A stretch of DNA of 64,000 nucleotides from an uncultured Bacteroidaceae bacterium (GTDB taxonomy: Bacteria; Bacteroidota; Bacteroidia; Bacteroidales; Bacteroidaceae), in contig CAJOJD010000007.1 in NCBI GenBank assembly GCA_905234745.1, forward strand, positions 50,361-114,360, written 5' to 3'. The notes under the pieces were generated by a model. It was not told the DNA's origin, did no database searches, and saw nothing but the letters and a program-made list of their open reading frames with translations. The position numbers and the translations under genes were made by a program. This document shows, piece by piece, positions 55,132 through 63,776 of this stretch; position 1 is the stretch's first letter; every line of letters starts with the position of its first letter.

Positions 55132-56031
55132 ATGAGAACTTATAAGTTTCTGGCAGCTTTGATGGCTGTCGTGATATCAGGTGCTGCAAGTGCGCAGACA
55201 GTACAGGGCTCAGTTGATGATGGCTTTACCATCAAAGCCGGTAATGTGACAATGACCGTCAGTGCCAAGGAGGGCGGTAAAATCATGTCATATAAGTATG
55301 ATGACAAGGAGATGCTTTCCCAGTTAAGGATGGCCAACCAGTATGGCAGTACGTTCTGGACCAGCCCCCAGAAGGAGTGGAACTGGCCGCCCGTAACGGA
55401 GTTTGACAGAGGCGCCTATACCGATGAGACCGATGCTTCCAAGAGTTCAAAGTCACTGCTGCTGACCAGCCAGGTTGCACGCAAACTGCCGTTCCAGATT
55501 CAGAAACAATATACTCCTGACCCAAAAGGAAAGTACATCAGGGTGTCATATACCATAGTAAATAAAGGTGATGCTGAACGCCAGGTGGCTCCATGGGAGA
55601 TCTCACGTGTCGTGGCCGATGAAAGCGGACTGATATTCTTTGACGCTCCCGTTGAGGGTATTACCCCCGCCGGACTGATTCCGTTCAAGGGTGAGGCAGG
55701 TGCATCATGGTATTCGTTCGAGCAGGCAAACCAGAACCGTAAGATAAACGCTGACGGTAAAGGTTGGCTGGCCTATGCCGCCGACGGTCTGCTGATGATC
55801 AAGAAGTTTGATGACATTACACCGTCACAGCCGGCTCCCGATGAGGCCGAGATTCAGGTCTATGTGAATCAGGGCAAGACCTACATTGAGCTGGAGAGTC
55901 AGGGCGAGTACAGGAAACTCGCTCCGGGCGAGAGCCTTACATGGACAGTTGACTGGTATCTGATTCCTCTCAAGGATGAGCCGGTTCCTTCAAAGAAACT
56001 GCTTGATCTTGTCCGCAAGACTATCAAATAA
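55132..56031 (+). CDS. Secreted DUF4380 protein (299 residues)
   Basis: Start chosen at ATG 55132, 25 bases after the TATCTTTG box; a longer frame begins upstream of the promoter. Signal peptide MRTYKFLAALMAVVISGAASA (cut near 21-22). The rest is a beta-sandwich with galactose mutarotase-like features: GGKIMSYKYDDKEML, GSTFWTSPQKEWNWPP and a closing TWTVDWYLIPL. DUF4380 proteins are often near carbohydrate genes and are presumed sugar-binding or epimerase-like. In an operon-like run with PI-PLC and the thioesterase. Confidence 0.8.
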   Translation: MRTYKFLAALMAVVISGAASAQTVQGSVDDGFTIKAGNVTMTVSAKEGGKIMSYKYDDKEMLSQLRMANQYGSTFWTSPQKEWNWPPVTEFDRGAYTDETDASKSSKSLLLTSQVARKLPFQIQKQYTPDPKGKYIRVSYTIVNKGDAERQVAPWEISRVVADESGLIFFDAPVEGITPAGLIPFKGEAGASWYSFEQANQNRKINADGKGWLAYAADGLLMIKKFDDITPSQPAPDEAEIQVYVNQGKTYIELESQGEYRKLAPGESLTWTVDWYLIPLKDEPVPSKKLLDLVRKTIK

Positions 56032-56051
56032 CAACTGATTTATCCTGTTTG

Positions 56052-56987
56052 ATGAAAAGAATCCCCGTCATTGGTCTTATGATGGTGTTTGCCGTCTGTG
56101 TCCAGGCGGCAAATGAGAACTGGATGACGGGGCTGCCCGACACGGTACGGGTCTGCAGGGTCTCAATTCCCGGCACGCATGATTCCGGGACTGCGGGCGT
56201 ATGGTTCCCGATGCGTCATTACGCACGAACCCAATCAATGGATCTGGCGGAGCAGTGGGATGCCGGAATACGTTTCTTTGACCTGCGCCCCAAGTTGGAT
56301 GGTGACAGACTCAGGATATATCACGGACCGGCCAGTTGTCACATAACGTTTGACGAATCCCTGTTGATCCTGAAACATAAGATTGAAGAAAACCCCACGG
56401 AATTCTGTATCGTGATGACCAACAGCGCCGGCGGAGGCCGGAAGGCGGTGGATATGACAATGGAGCAGATCCGCAAATCCATCCCCGACAATATGCTCGC
56501 TGTTTTCAAACCCGACATGACTGTGGCCGATATACGCGGACGCATACTCTTTATCCACAGGAACGAACCGTCGGCAGGAACCGCAGTTCCCGGGTGCGTT
56601 ACGCGTGGCTGGCCGGGAAACGGGATGTTCCAAGGGGCACAGTTGGTATCTGCGGGCAGTGAAACCGCAACGTTATGGGCTCAGGACTGTTATACGTCCG
56701 GAAACAGTGACAGTGACGCCTATCTTGATGTCAAGTGGAGAATGATGGAGCATCTGCTGGGGATTTTTACCAAGACCGATGAAACCGTCTGGTGCATAAA
56801 TCATGCATCGGGATATACGGGTACCGGCGTCAGCACCAACATAAAGAAGAACGCCCGGACCACCAATGCCCGACTGCTGGAATATCTGGATACCCACAAG
56901 GCCCCCGTTGGTATTGTTCCCATGGATTTTCCGCAGCAGGAACTGATAGATGCCATCATATTTTTGAATACTTTTGCAGCAGAATAA
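56052..56987 (+). CDS. Secreted phosphatidylinositol-specific phospholipase C-like protein (PLC-X domain)
   Basis: Start at ATG 56052 (MKRIPVIGLMMVFAV), with a signal peptide ending near A20. PLC-X signature: SIPGTHDSG with catalytic H43 and RIYHGPASC with H91, plus DLRPKLDG (residues 77-84) between. The bacterial enzyme cuts phosphatidylinositol or GPI anchors to inositol cyclic phosphate without calcium. Length (311) is normal. Exported enzymes of this type in gut bacteria may act on host or microbial inositol lipids. Follows the DUF4380 gene by 20 bases and precedes the thioesterase gene by 11. Confidence 0.9.
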   Translation: MKRIPVIGLMMVFAVCVQAANENWMTGLPDTVRVCRVSIPGTHDSGTAGVWFPMRHYARTQSMDLAEQWDAGIRFFDLRPKLDGDRLRIYHGPASCHITFDESLLILKHKIEENPTEFCIVMTNSAGGGRKAVDMTMEQIRKSIPDNMLAVFKPDMTVADIRGRILFIHRNEPSAGTAVPGCVTRGWPGNGMFQGAQLVSAGSETATLWAQDCYTSGNSDSDAYLDVKWRMMEHLLGIFTKTDETVWCINHASGYTGTGVSTNIKKNARTTNARLLEYLDTHKAPVGIVPMDFPQQELIDAIIFLNTFAAE

Positions 56988-56998
56988 CACCTTACAAC

Positions 56999-57412
56999 AT
57001 GACACTTAAAGACTTTCTGAATGAGGGCGACAAGTTCGCCAAGTACATAGGCATTGATCTTGTCGAAGTCAAGCCCGGAACGGCAAAGGCTACCATGACT
57101 GTTACCGAGCACCATATGAATGCCGGAAACATCTGCCAGGGCGGAGCGCTGTTCACTCTTGCGGACCTGGTATTCGCAGCACTTGTGAATCAGGGCGAGA
57201 ACATGGCGTTTGCCATCAACTCCACCATATATTATCACGTATCGGCCAAACTGGGCGATGTCCTTACGGCCGAGGGCCATTTTACCAGCCGCCATCCCAA
57301 GATTCCGGCAGCCCAGGTTCAGGTTAAGGATCAGAACGGAACGATAATTGCAACATTCCACGCACAGGGGTATACAAAGCGTATGCCGTCACCTTTTTGC
57401 GGATTGGAATAA
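56999..57412 (+). CDS. PaaI-type hotdog thioesterase (137 residues)
   Basis: Start at ATG 56999 (MTLKDFLNEGDKFAKYIG). Hotdog fold with NAGNICQGGALFTLADLVFAAL (about residues 39-60), the HGG-type helix region of PaaI-family acyl-CoA thioesterases; here Q replaces the usual H before GG. It would hydrolyse acyl- or aryl-CoA in the cytoplasm. Ends KRMPSPFCGLE. Eleven bases after the PI-PLC gene. Confidence 0.88.
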   Translation: MTLKDFLNEGDKFAKYIGIDLVEVKPGTAKATMTVTEHHMNAGNICQGGALFTLADLVFAALVNQGENMAFAINSTIYYHVSAKLGDVLTAEGHFTSRHPKIPAAQVQVKDQNGTIIATFHAQGYTKRMPSPFCGLE

Positions 57413-57452
57413 AAATTTTTCAGATTTTAACACTTATTTCCATTTGTTTTCA

Positions 57453-57720
57453 TATCTTTGTCCTTGAAGCATCGCCTATAGTGCTGAAAAGGACAATAAA
57501 ACGTGAAAACAATATTTATATATGAAGGACTGGAAAAATACTACGGCTTCCAATTTGCAGGAAGTTCAAGAAGACACAACTGAAACATCAAAGTGGACGG
57601 GAGGGTTCCCAAGTCTGAACTTGAGTTCGCTGTCTCCATTATCTGCTTCGGTAGGAGAGTAGTTGTTTTAAAACAATTTGGTTATCTTCGCAGTCAGCAA
57701 GATAACCAAATTTGTTTTTA
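57453..57720 (+). ncRNA. Isolated small transcription unit with promoter and terminator
   Basis: TATCTTTG at 57453-57460 and, about 215 bases later, a terminator: AATTTGGTTATCTT (57675-57688) pairs perfectly with AAGATAACCAAATT (57699-57712) and is followed by TGTTTTTAT. An inverted repeat TTGTCCT/AGGACAA (57458-57464, 57490-57496) covers the expected start site. It fills the 309-base gap before the DUF2271 gene. It may make a small RNA, a 46-residue peptide (57522-57662), or both. Confidence 0.5.
57522..57662 (+). CDS. Candidate small peptide (46 residues) with a double-Gly site
   Basis: ATG 57522 to TAG 57660-57662, preceded by an A/T-rich leader and no clear Shine-Dalgarno. Starts MKDWKNTTASNLQEVQEDTT, then KWTGG at residues 24-28 and a Ser-rich tail FPSLNLSSLSPLSASVGE. 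Layout is like a leader peptide plus core of a secreted peptide, but no export or modification gene is near. Could be a chance frame in a small RNA. Confidence 0.35.
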   Translation: MKDWKNTTASNLQEVQEDTTETSKWTGGFPSLNLSSLSPLSASVGE

Positions 57721-57721
57721 T

Positions 57722-58291
57722 ATGAAGATCAGAATCATCCTTTTGACAGTATTGGCTGTCATCATTGCCATGCCTGCAACGGCTCAGCGTTCCAGGAAAG
57801 CCGGTTCAGTAGAACTCTCATTCAACTATCAGAAACAGTCAGGAGCAGGCTCCAACCAGTGGGCTGTCTGGGTTGAGAACTCAGAGGGCCAGGTTGTCCG
57901 CACCCTTACCGTAACTTCATTTACATCAAAGGGCCGTGGCGGCCGCCGCGGTTACACCTTCCGTCCCACCTGCACTCCCACATGGGTCAAGAACGCCAAG
58001 GCTGAGGAGATGACCGACGAGCAGATTGATGCCGTAACCGGTGCAACACCCTCACAGAGCGGAATCCAGACTTACACTTGGGATTTCAAGGATGCCGACG
58101 GCAAGGAGGTTCCTGCAGGTGATTACAAGATATATCTGGAGGCCACTCTCTACTTTAACAGCATAGTTCTTTACAGCGGCTCATTCTCAACCAAGGACAA
58201 AGCCGGTGAGATTGTTCTCACCTCAACCCTGACCGAGGAGGATGAGGCTCACAAGAACATGATCACTGAGGTCAAGGCAGCCCTCAAGTAA
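57722..58291 (+). CDS. Secreted DUF2271 protein (189 residues)
   Basis: Start at ATG 57722. Signal peptide MKIRIILLTVLAVIIAMPATA. Mature part is a beta protein with GSVELSFNYQKQSGAGSNQWAVWVEN-type opening and YTWDFKDADGKEVPAGDYKIY near residues 130-150, the DUF2271 pattern; members are periplasmic and often travel with flavin or thiamine-biosynthesis-like (ApbE) and redox proteins. The promoter box (TATCTTCG, 57684-57691) lies within the terminator stem upstream. Converges with the GH2 gene so closely that stops adjoin. Confidence 0.85.
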   Translation: MKIRIILLTVLAVIIAMPATAQRSRKAGSVELSFNYQKQSGAGSNQWAVWVENSEGQVVRTLTVTSFTSKGRGGRRGYTFRPTCTPTWVKNAKAEEMTDEQIDAVTGATPSQSGIQTYTWDFKDADGKEVPAGDYKIYLEATLYFNSIVLYSGSFSTKDKAGEIVLTSTLTEEDEAHKNMITEVKAALK

Positions 58292-60568
58292 TTAGAAAGT
58301 TATAGATCCCTTTAGTGCGGCGGCCGACGAACAGTCAGTCGCCGTTACTGTTACCTTACCGGTGGCCGATGTATGGCGGATGTATGCAGTCATGCGTCCC
58401 TGATATGTGCTGAATACCGCACTCTTATGACTGGTTTCATGTGCCAGGACATCGGCATTATCGACCCCTATCAGTTCCGCACCTTCCACTTTCAGTTCAA
58501 TGCTGCAGTCGCTGTTGGGACATATGGTACCGTTACTGTCGGTAATCTGAACGGATAGTATCTCCACATCGTCAAAGCCTGTTCCGGCACGGCTTCCTGC
58601 CGGTTCAATGTTGATACGTGTGGGCTCATCGGCCGTAACGGATGTGTATCGGGCCATCTCAGTTCCGTCGTTGTATCCTACGGCCTCAATCCTGCCGGGA
58701 TTGAAGTTGATGTTGAACAGGGCAGGGCGGGCATTGTCGGGCATGGCCTTGCGACCCTGTGACTCGCCGTTGACAAAGAGCTCCACCTCCTGACAGTTGG
58801 AATAGACCTCAATGGCCGCCTGGTCATAAGTATCCATATCGGCCGGTGTCCAGTCCGATATCAGTGCACCCGCGCCGTTGTTGTCGGCGTGGCGGGCAAA
58901 AGCCACCATCGGCTCTTTCATCCACCAGCTGCCGCGCTGCAGGCCGGTAGGTTTGACTGCTCCCGTCACATCCAGCAGGGCGGTACTCCACATAACCTGG
59001 GGCCAGGCGGCCTCGCCAAGATAGTCGATGCCGGCCCAGAGGAACTGGCCGCACAGTGAAGGATCGTCACGCAGCATCAGCCACGACTGTACGTCATGAG
59101 TATTCTCGGTGCCTATGATTGCTTTCTCGGGGTGTGCCTCATGATAGGCCTTGAGTTCATCCACACGGTAGTTCTGGCCTACCACATCCATCATCTCGGC
59201 AAATCCGTTGCGGTATACTCCCGATGAGTTGGGGCGGAACAGGGCCATGGTTACCGGACGGGTATTGTCCAAGGAGTGAACCAGATCCTGCTGCTTGCGG
59301 TACTTGTCAAAACCCTGCTCATTGTTCAGGTTGTCACGGATCTCATTGCCTATGCTGTAAATCACAACGCAGGGATGGTTGCGCGCCTGCTCTACCATGG
59401 CTCGGGTATCACGCTCCCACCATTCGCCAAAATAGAGGTTGTAACCCTTTTCGGCGTGGTTCTTGGGTGAGTTCCAGGTGTCGAATGATTCGGCCATGAA
59501 CAGGAATCCTATGCGGTCGCAAAGATCCATGAATGCCGGATCGGCCGGGTTGTGGGCCATCCTTATGGCGTTCACTCCAAGTTTGCGTAACTGCTGCAGA
59601 CGGTACTCCCAAACCGATGCCGGTACGGCGGTTCCCAATGCCCCTGCATCGGAATGCAGGCATACGCCGTACATCTTTATATTCTGTCCGTTCAGGAAAA
59701 AGCCTTTTTCATTGTCAAAGCGTATGGTGCGCAGACCGGTAGTCACGGTCTCTTTATCCAGTTCCTTGCGGCCATCCATGACCGATACCTCAAGCGTATA
59801 CAGATAGGGGTCATCTATTGACCAGAGATGAGGATTCTTTATATCTATGCTTCCGCTAATCTCTGTCTGTAAGCCGGCTCCTATCTGGACTGCAGAACTG
59901 TTACCTCGGGTTACTGTCTTGCCGTCAGCACCCTTAAGGATATATTGAAGGCTTACCTTTATATCTTTATTGTATGTGTTCGATATGTTGGTCTTTATGT
60001 AAATCTTACCGTCATTATATGATGCAAACGCTCCGTTTGCGGTTATGTGGCAGACATTTTTGCTTACCAAGCGTACGTGGCGGTTTATTCCGCTGCCCGT
60101 GTACCAGCGTGATGCAGGTTGGACTGAATTGTCCACACGCACGGCAATTGTGGCCTCCTTACCAGGAGTAACAAGATCAGTGATATCATATGTAAATCCC
60201 ACATATCCGTTGGGCCGGTATCCCGCCAACTGGCCGTCCACATATACGCTGCTGCATGCCATCACACCGTCAAACTCAAGGAACAAACGCTCATCGGCCC
60301 CGATATCAGCCTTTATGGTCTTGCGGTACCAGCCTATACCAGTAGGAAGATATGCACCGCCCTGTCCGCTGGGATTACTCCTGTCAAACTCCCCCTCAAT
60401 GCTCCGGTCATGCGGCACATCCACCGTGCGCCATCCCTCCACACCGGCCAGTTGATCAACAGTAGCCTCACTCAGCACAAACTCCCAACCGGCGTCTAAA
60501 CTCCGGCTCTCCCGCGCCGTCATAGCATAAGAAATCAGAAAACTCAGCAGAAATATGTATTTCCTCAT
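58292..60568 (-). CDS. Secreted glycoside hydrolase family 2 (beta-galactosidase-like)
   Basis: Start at ATG 60568 (MRKYIFLLSFLISYAMTA, signal peptide). Family 2 layout: jelly-roll sugar-binding domain (25-180, VDVPHDRSIEG, GIGWYRKTI), Ig-like domain (180-285), TIM barrel (290-590) with acid/base E409 in SIGNEIRD and nucleophile E488 in IGTENTHD, then two C-terminal beta domains (600-758). Substrate not certain: galactoside or glucuronide or another beta-glycoside. The 79-residue gap between the catalytic acids is normal. Exported, so it acts in the periplasm or at the outer surface. Confidence 0.93.
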   Translation of the reverse strand: MRKYIFLLSFLISYAMTARESRSLDAGWEFVLSEATVDQLAGVEGWRTVDVPHDRSIEGEFDRSNPSGQGGAYLPTGIGWYRKTIKADIGADERLFLEFDGVMACSSVYVDGQLAGYRPNGYVGFTYDITDLVTPGKEATIAVRVDNSVQPASRWYTGSGINRHVRLVSKNVCHITANGAFASYNDGKIYIKTNISNTYNKDIKVSLQYILKGADGKTVTRGNSSAVQIGAGLQTEISGSIDIKNPHLWSIDDPYLYTLEVSVMDGRKELDKETVTTGLRTIRFDNEKGFFLNGQNIKMYGVCLHSDAGALGTAVPASVWEYRLQQLRKLGVNAIRMAHNPADPAFMDLCDRIGFLFMAESFDTWNSPKNHAEKGYNLYFGEWWERDTRAMVEQARNHPCVVIYSIGNEIRDNLNNEQGFDKYRKQQDLVHSLDNTRPVTMALFRPNSSGVYRNGFAEMMDVVGQNYRVDELKAYHEAHPEKAIIGTENTHDVQSWLMLRDDPSLCGQFLWAGIDYLGEAAWPQVMWSTALLDVTGAVKPTGLQRGSWWMKEPMVAFARHADNNGAGALISDWTPADMDTYDQAAIEVYSNCQEVELFVNGESQGRKAMPDNARPALFNINFNPGRIEAVGYNDGTEMARYTSVTADEPTRINIEPAGSRAGTGFDDVEILSVQITDSNGTICPNSDCSIELKVEGAELIGVDNADVLAHETSHKSAVFSTYQGRMTAYIRHTSATGKVTVTATDCSSAAALKGSITF

Positions 60569-60804
60569 GTCCAACCATTTTTAATTGCAGTTACAAACTT
60601 AAGCAGAATCTTACAGCTCTGTATATGTTAGGGAGGAAAAAGGCTGTACCTGCGTTGTGCTTCCCTAAGGTGGGTGGGTGTTCCGCGTTCTTTCGTATTT
60701 GTGGCGCACCTTAGGGAGAGAAATGGCCGTACCTGCGTTCTGTTTCCCTAAGGTTGGTGGGTGCGGAGCGTTATGAGGTTGAAAAACGAAAAAAACTCAA
60801 ACGT
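60569..60804. other. Intergenic region left part, between GH2 and ribosomal operon
   Basis: Holds no gene. The part 60627-60754 is the second REP-like cluster; the GH2 promoter must lie at the left side but I see no clear TAnnTTTG there. Confidence 0.5.
60627..60754. repeat. REP-like palindromic repeats, cluster 2 (two units)
   Basis: Units 60627-60671 and 60708-60754 with arms TTAGGGA / TCCCTAAGG and loops containing (T)ACCTGCGTT, as in cluster 1. Spacer has GTGGGTGGGTG and CGTATTTGTGGC, again like the GCGTATTT spacer of cluster 1. Confidence 0.85.
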
Positions 60805-60839
60805 TTTGTGCGCTATTTCATTGAAAAAGTGTAATTTTG
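60805..60839 (+). promoter_or_regulatory. Promoter of the ribosomal operon
   Basis: TTTG at 60805-60808 and TAATTTTG at 60832-60839, 23 bases apart, fitting the Bacteroidetes housekeeping promoter. Leader of about 170 bases to rplM. Confidence 0.75.
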
Positions 60840-60840
60840 C

Positions 60841-61020
60841 GAGCCGATTATTATCAACCCTTGCATAAAGGGTTAGTTATTAGCGTGTTAAACCCCCGAG
60901 TACGGGTTCTGCGGTATAGCGTAACTGCTGAATTCAAGCGTTTAGGGAGTTTCCATGACGTCGGGAGACGGAGAGGTTGCGTAGAGTAATGAATGTTTAA
61001 TTATTGATTTAAAGTTTAGA
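60841..61020 (+). promoter_or_regulatory. Structured leader of rplM
   Basis: Long 5' leader with an AACCCTT/AAGGGTT hairpin near 60856-60873 and several G/C-rich segments (CCCCCGAG, TCGGGAGACGGAG). Ribosomal operons are often controlled by one of their own proteins binding the leader; L13 or S9 would be the candidates. No known family is assigned. Confidence 0.4.
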
Positions 61021-61482
61021 ATGGATACTTTAAGTTACAAGACTGTTTCGGCCAACAAGGCTACCGTAAATAAGGAATGGGTCGTGGTTGACGCCAAGGA
61101 CCAGGTCCTGGGCCGCTTCGCCGTGAAGGTTGCCAAGCTGCTCCGCGGTAAGTATAAGACTAATTTCACTCCGCACGTAGACTGCGGCGACAATGTCATC
61201 GTTCTCAATGCCGATAAGGTTGTCCTGACCGGTAAGAAATGGACTGACAGGGTTTATCTGCGTTACACCGGTTATCCCGGTGGTCAGCGTGAGACCACAC
61301 CTGCACAGTTGATGGCTAAGCCCAACGGTGCTGAGAGACTTATGAAGAAAGTTGTTAAGGGTATGCTTCCCAAGACAAAGCTTGGTGACAAGCTCATTGA
61401 CAACCTCTATGTTTATGCAGGTACAGAGCACAAGCATGAGGCACAGCAGCCCAAGGCAATCGATATCAATTCACTTAGTTAA
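61021..61482 (+). CDS. rplM: 50S ribosomal protein L13
   Basis: 153 residues with the typical WVVVDAKDQVLGRFAVKVAKLLRGK start (about 20-45) and DKVVLTGKKW and YTGYPGGQR segments. One of the first proteins to bind 23S rRNA in large-subunit assembly. First gene of the cluster; rpsI follows after 11 bases, the normal pairing in bacteria. Confidence 0.98.
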   Translation: MDTLSYKTVSANKATVNKEWVVVDAKDQVLGRFAVKVAKLLRGKYKTNFTPHVDCGDNVIVLNADKVVLTGKKWTDRVYLRYTGYPGGQRETTPAQLMAKPNGAERLMKKVVKGMLPKTKLGDKLIDNLYVYAGTEHKHEAQQPKAIDINSLS

Positions 61483-61493
61483 TTTGAAAGAGA

Positions 61494-61880
61494 ATGGAAG
61501 TAATCAATGCAATAGGCCGTCGTAAAAGCGCCGTGGCACGTGTCTTCGTTTCAGAAGGTACAGGTAAGATTACCATCAACAAGAGAGATCTCGCAGTATA
61601 CTTCCCGTCATCACTGCTTCAGTACGTAGTTCTCCAGCCCCTCAAGAAACTTGATGTTGCTGAGAAGTATGATATCAAGGTGAACCTGGACGGTGGCGGT
61701 TACAATGGCCAGGCCAATGCCCTGCGTCTTGCAATTGCCCGCGCTCTTGTTAAGATCAATCCTGATGACAAGAAGGCTCTTCGTTCAGAAGGCTTCCTGA
61801 CCCGTGATGCCCGCTCTGTTGAGCGTAAGAAGCCCGGTCAGCCCAAGGCACGTCGCAGATTCCAGTTCAGTAAGCGTTAA
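61494..61880 (+). CDS. rpsI: 30S ribosomal protein S9
   Basis: 128 residues, AIGRRKSAVARVFVSEGTGKI near the N-terminus and the C-terminal RRRFQFSKR tail that reaches the P-site tRNA. Binds 16S rRNA head. Co-transcribed with rplM. Confidence 0.98.
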   Translation: MEVINAIGRRKSAVARVFVSEGTGKITINKRDLAVYFPSSLLQYVVLQPLKKLDVAEKYDIKVNLDGGGYNGQANALRLAIARALVKINPDDKKALRSEGFLTRDARSVERKKPGQPKARRRFQFSKR

Positions 61881-61985
61881 TACGCCGAATCTGTGTTTAG
61901 TATCTAAACTGTCGGGATCTGCCGCTTAAGGGACAGCTACCCGATGGTTGTTAAAAAAGAATGTAAACAAACTAACAAACTATTT
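61881..61985 (+). promoter_or_regulatory. Intercistronic region before rpsB
   Basis: 105 bases with GTTTAG/CTAAAC (about 61893-61907) and CTGTC/GACAG inverted repeats. May hold an rpsB leader that binds S2, as known in other bacteria, or a weak terminator. The longer frame starting at 61944 is not the S2 N-terminus. Confidence 0.4.
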
Positions 61986-62927
61986 ATGTCAAGAACAAAT
62001 TTTGAACAGCTTCTCGAAGCTGGTTGCCACTTCGGCCACCTGCGCCGCAAATGGAATCCCGCTATGGCTCCTTATATCTTCATGGAGCGCAATGGCATTC
62101 ATATCATCGATCTTAACCAGACTGTAGCCGCTATCGATCAGGCTGCTGAGGTTCTCAAGCGCATGGCTCGCGACGGAAAGAAGATCCTCTTCGTTGGTAC
62201 CAAGAAACAGCTCAAGGAGCTTGTTGCACAGAAGGTATCAACCGTTGGTATGCCTTACGTTATTGAGCGCTGGCCCGGTGGTATGCTCACAAACTTCCCC
62301 ACAATCCGCAAGGCTGTGAAGAAGATGGCCACTATCGACAAGCTGACTCAGGACGGTACATATTCAAACCTTTCAAAGCGTGAGATCCTCCAGATCACAC
62401 GTCAGCGCGCCAAGCTGGAGAAGAACCTTGGTTCTATCGCCGACCTGTCACGTCTGCCGGCTGCTCTGTTCGTAATTGACGTTCTCAAGGAGAACATCGC
62501 CGTACGTGAGGCCAACCGTCTGGGTATCCCCGTATTCGCTATCGTTGATACCAATAGTGATCCTTCAAATATTGACTACGTCATTCCTGCAAACGATGAC
62601 GCTACCAAGTCAGTTGACGCTATCCTGACCGCTTGCTGCGATGCTATCGCTGAGGGTCTTGCTGAGCGTAAGGCTGAGAAGGGTGACGAGGCCGCTGATG
62701 AAGAGGCTGGTGAGAAGGCTGAGAAGCCCCGTCGCGAGCGTATCCGCAAGGTAGCCAAGAAGGAAGAGACTCTTGATGAGGCTCCCGCCGCTGAGGCTGC
62801 TGCCGAGGAAGCTCCCGCTGCTGCTGAGGCTCCTGCCGAGGCTCCCGCCGAGGAGGCTCCCGCAAAGCCCAAGCGCACCCGCAAGGCTGCTGCTCCCAAG
62901 GATGACAAGAAGGAGGCTGAAGCTTAA
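61986..62927 (+). CDS. rpsB: 30S ribosomal protein S2 with Ala/Pro/Glu-rich tail
   Basis: Start at ATG 61986 (MSRTNFEQLLEAGCHFGHLRRKWNP, the standard S2 N-terminus). Core of about 245 residues includes RWPGGMLTNFPTIRKAV and IPVFAIVDTNSDP. About 65 further residues form a repetitive EAPA/AEEAPA tail ending in a Lys/Arg-rich stretch. S2 binds the 30S platform near S1. Such tails are variable in Bacteroidales. Confidence 0.97.
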   Translation: MSRTNFEQLLEAGCHFGHLRRKWNPAMAPYIFMERNGIHIIDLNQTVAAIDQAAEVLKRMARDGKKILFVGTKKQLKELVAQKVSTVGMPYVIERWPGGMLTNFPTIRKAVKKMATIDKLTQDGTYSNLSKREILQITRQRAKLEKNLGSIADLSRLPAALFVIDVLKENIAVREANRLGIPVFAIVDTNSDPSNIDYVIPANDDATKSVDAILTACCDAIAEGLAERKAEKGDEAADEEAGEKAEKPRRERIRKVAKKEETLDEAPAAEAAAEEAPAAAEAPAEAPAEEAPAKPKRTRKAAAPKDDKKEAEA

Positions 62928-62953
62928 TTTTTAACGCTAAAAACTAAAGAAAA

Positions 62954-63775
62954 ATGGCTGTAACACTTGATGATATTAAAGCCCTGCGCACCAAGACCGG
63001 TGCCGGTATGTCAGATTGCAAGAAGGCTCTCACCGAGGCTGAAGGCGATTTTGAGAAGGCTATTGAGATAATCCGCAAGAAGGGTCTGGCAGTTGCTGCA
63101 AAGCGTTCTGACCGTGAGGCTTCCGAGGGTTGCGTACTGGTAAAGGTTGACGGTAACTTCGGCGCTATCATAGCTCTTAAGTGCGAGACCGACTTTGTTG
63201 CCAACAACAAGGATTTCATTGCTCTGACTCAGAGCATCCTGGATGCCGCTGTTGCCGCTAAGGCCAAGTCTCTTGACGAGGTTAAGGCTCTGCCTATGGA
63301 TGGCAAGACCGTAGCTGATATCGTTCTGGAGCGCACAGGTATCGTAGGTGAGAAGCTCGAGCTTGATGGTTACAACTACCTTGAGGCTCCCGAGATCGCT
63401 TCTTACAACCACCAGGGTAAGAACTTCCTCTGCTGCCTGGTTGCCTTCAACAAGGAGGTATCAGACAAGGAGTACGTTCACGAGATCGCTCTGCAGGCTC
63501 AGAATCCTATCGCTGTAAAGCCCGAGGAGGTTCCCGCCGACATCGTAGCCCGCGAGAAGGAAATCGCTGCCGACAAGGCACGCGAGGAGGGCAAGCCCGA
63601 GAACATGATTGAGCGTATTGCTGAGGGTCGTATGAAGAAGTTCTACGATGAGAGCTGCCTTTTGAACCAGAAGTACATCGTTGACGAGAAGAAGACCGTT
63701 GCCGAGTACCTGAAGGCTCTGGATAAGGACCTCACCGTAACTGCTTTCCGCAGATTCACTCTGAAATCAGAATAA
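62954..63775 (+). CDS. tsf: Translation elongation factor Ts
   Basis: 273 residues. N-terminal UBA-like helix domain (ALRTKTGAGMSDCKKALTEAEGD), then the core with CETDFVANN (about residues 77-85), the conserved EF-Tu contact region. Exchanges GDP for GTP on EF-Tu. Standard rpsB-tsf pairing, 26 bases apart. Confidence 0.97.
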   Translation: MAVTLDDIKALRTKTGAGMSDCKKALTEAEGDFEKAIEIIRKKGLAVAAKRSDREASEGCVLVKVDGNFGAIIALKCETDFVANNKDFIALTQSILDAAVAAKAKSLDEVKALPMDGKTVADIVLERTGIVGEKLELDGYNYLEAPEIASYNHQGKNFLCCLVAFNKEVSDKEYVHEIALQAQNPIAVKPEEVPADIVAREKEIAADKAREEGKPENMIERIAEGRMKKFYDESCLLNQKYIVDEKKTVAEYLKALDKDLTVTAFRRFTLKSE

Positions 63776-63776
63776 T

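Noticed and set aside
62576-62908. Minus-strand Ala/Ser-rich frame opposite rpsB
   Set aside because: Antisense of the repetitive S2 tail.
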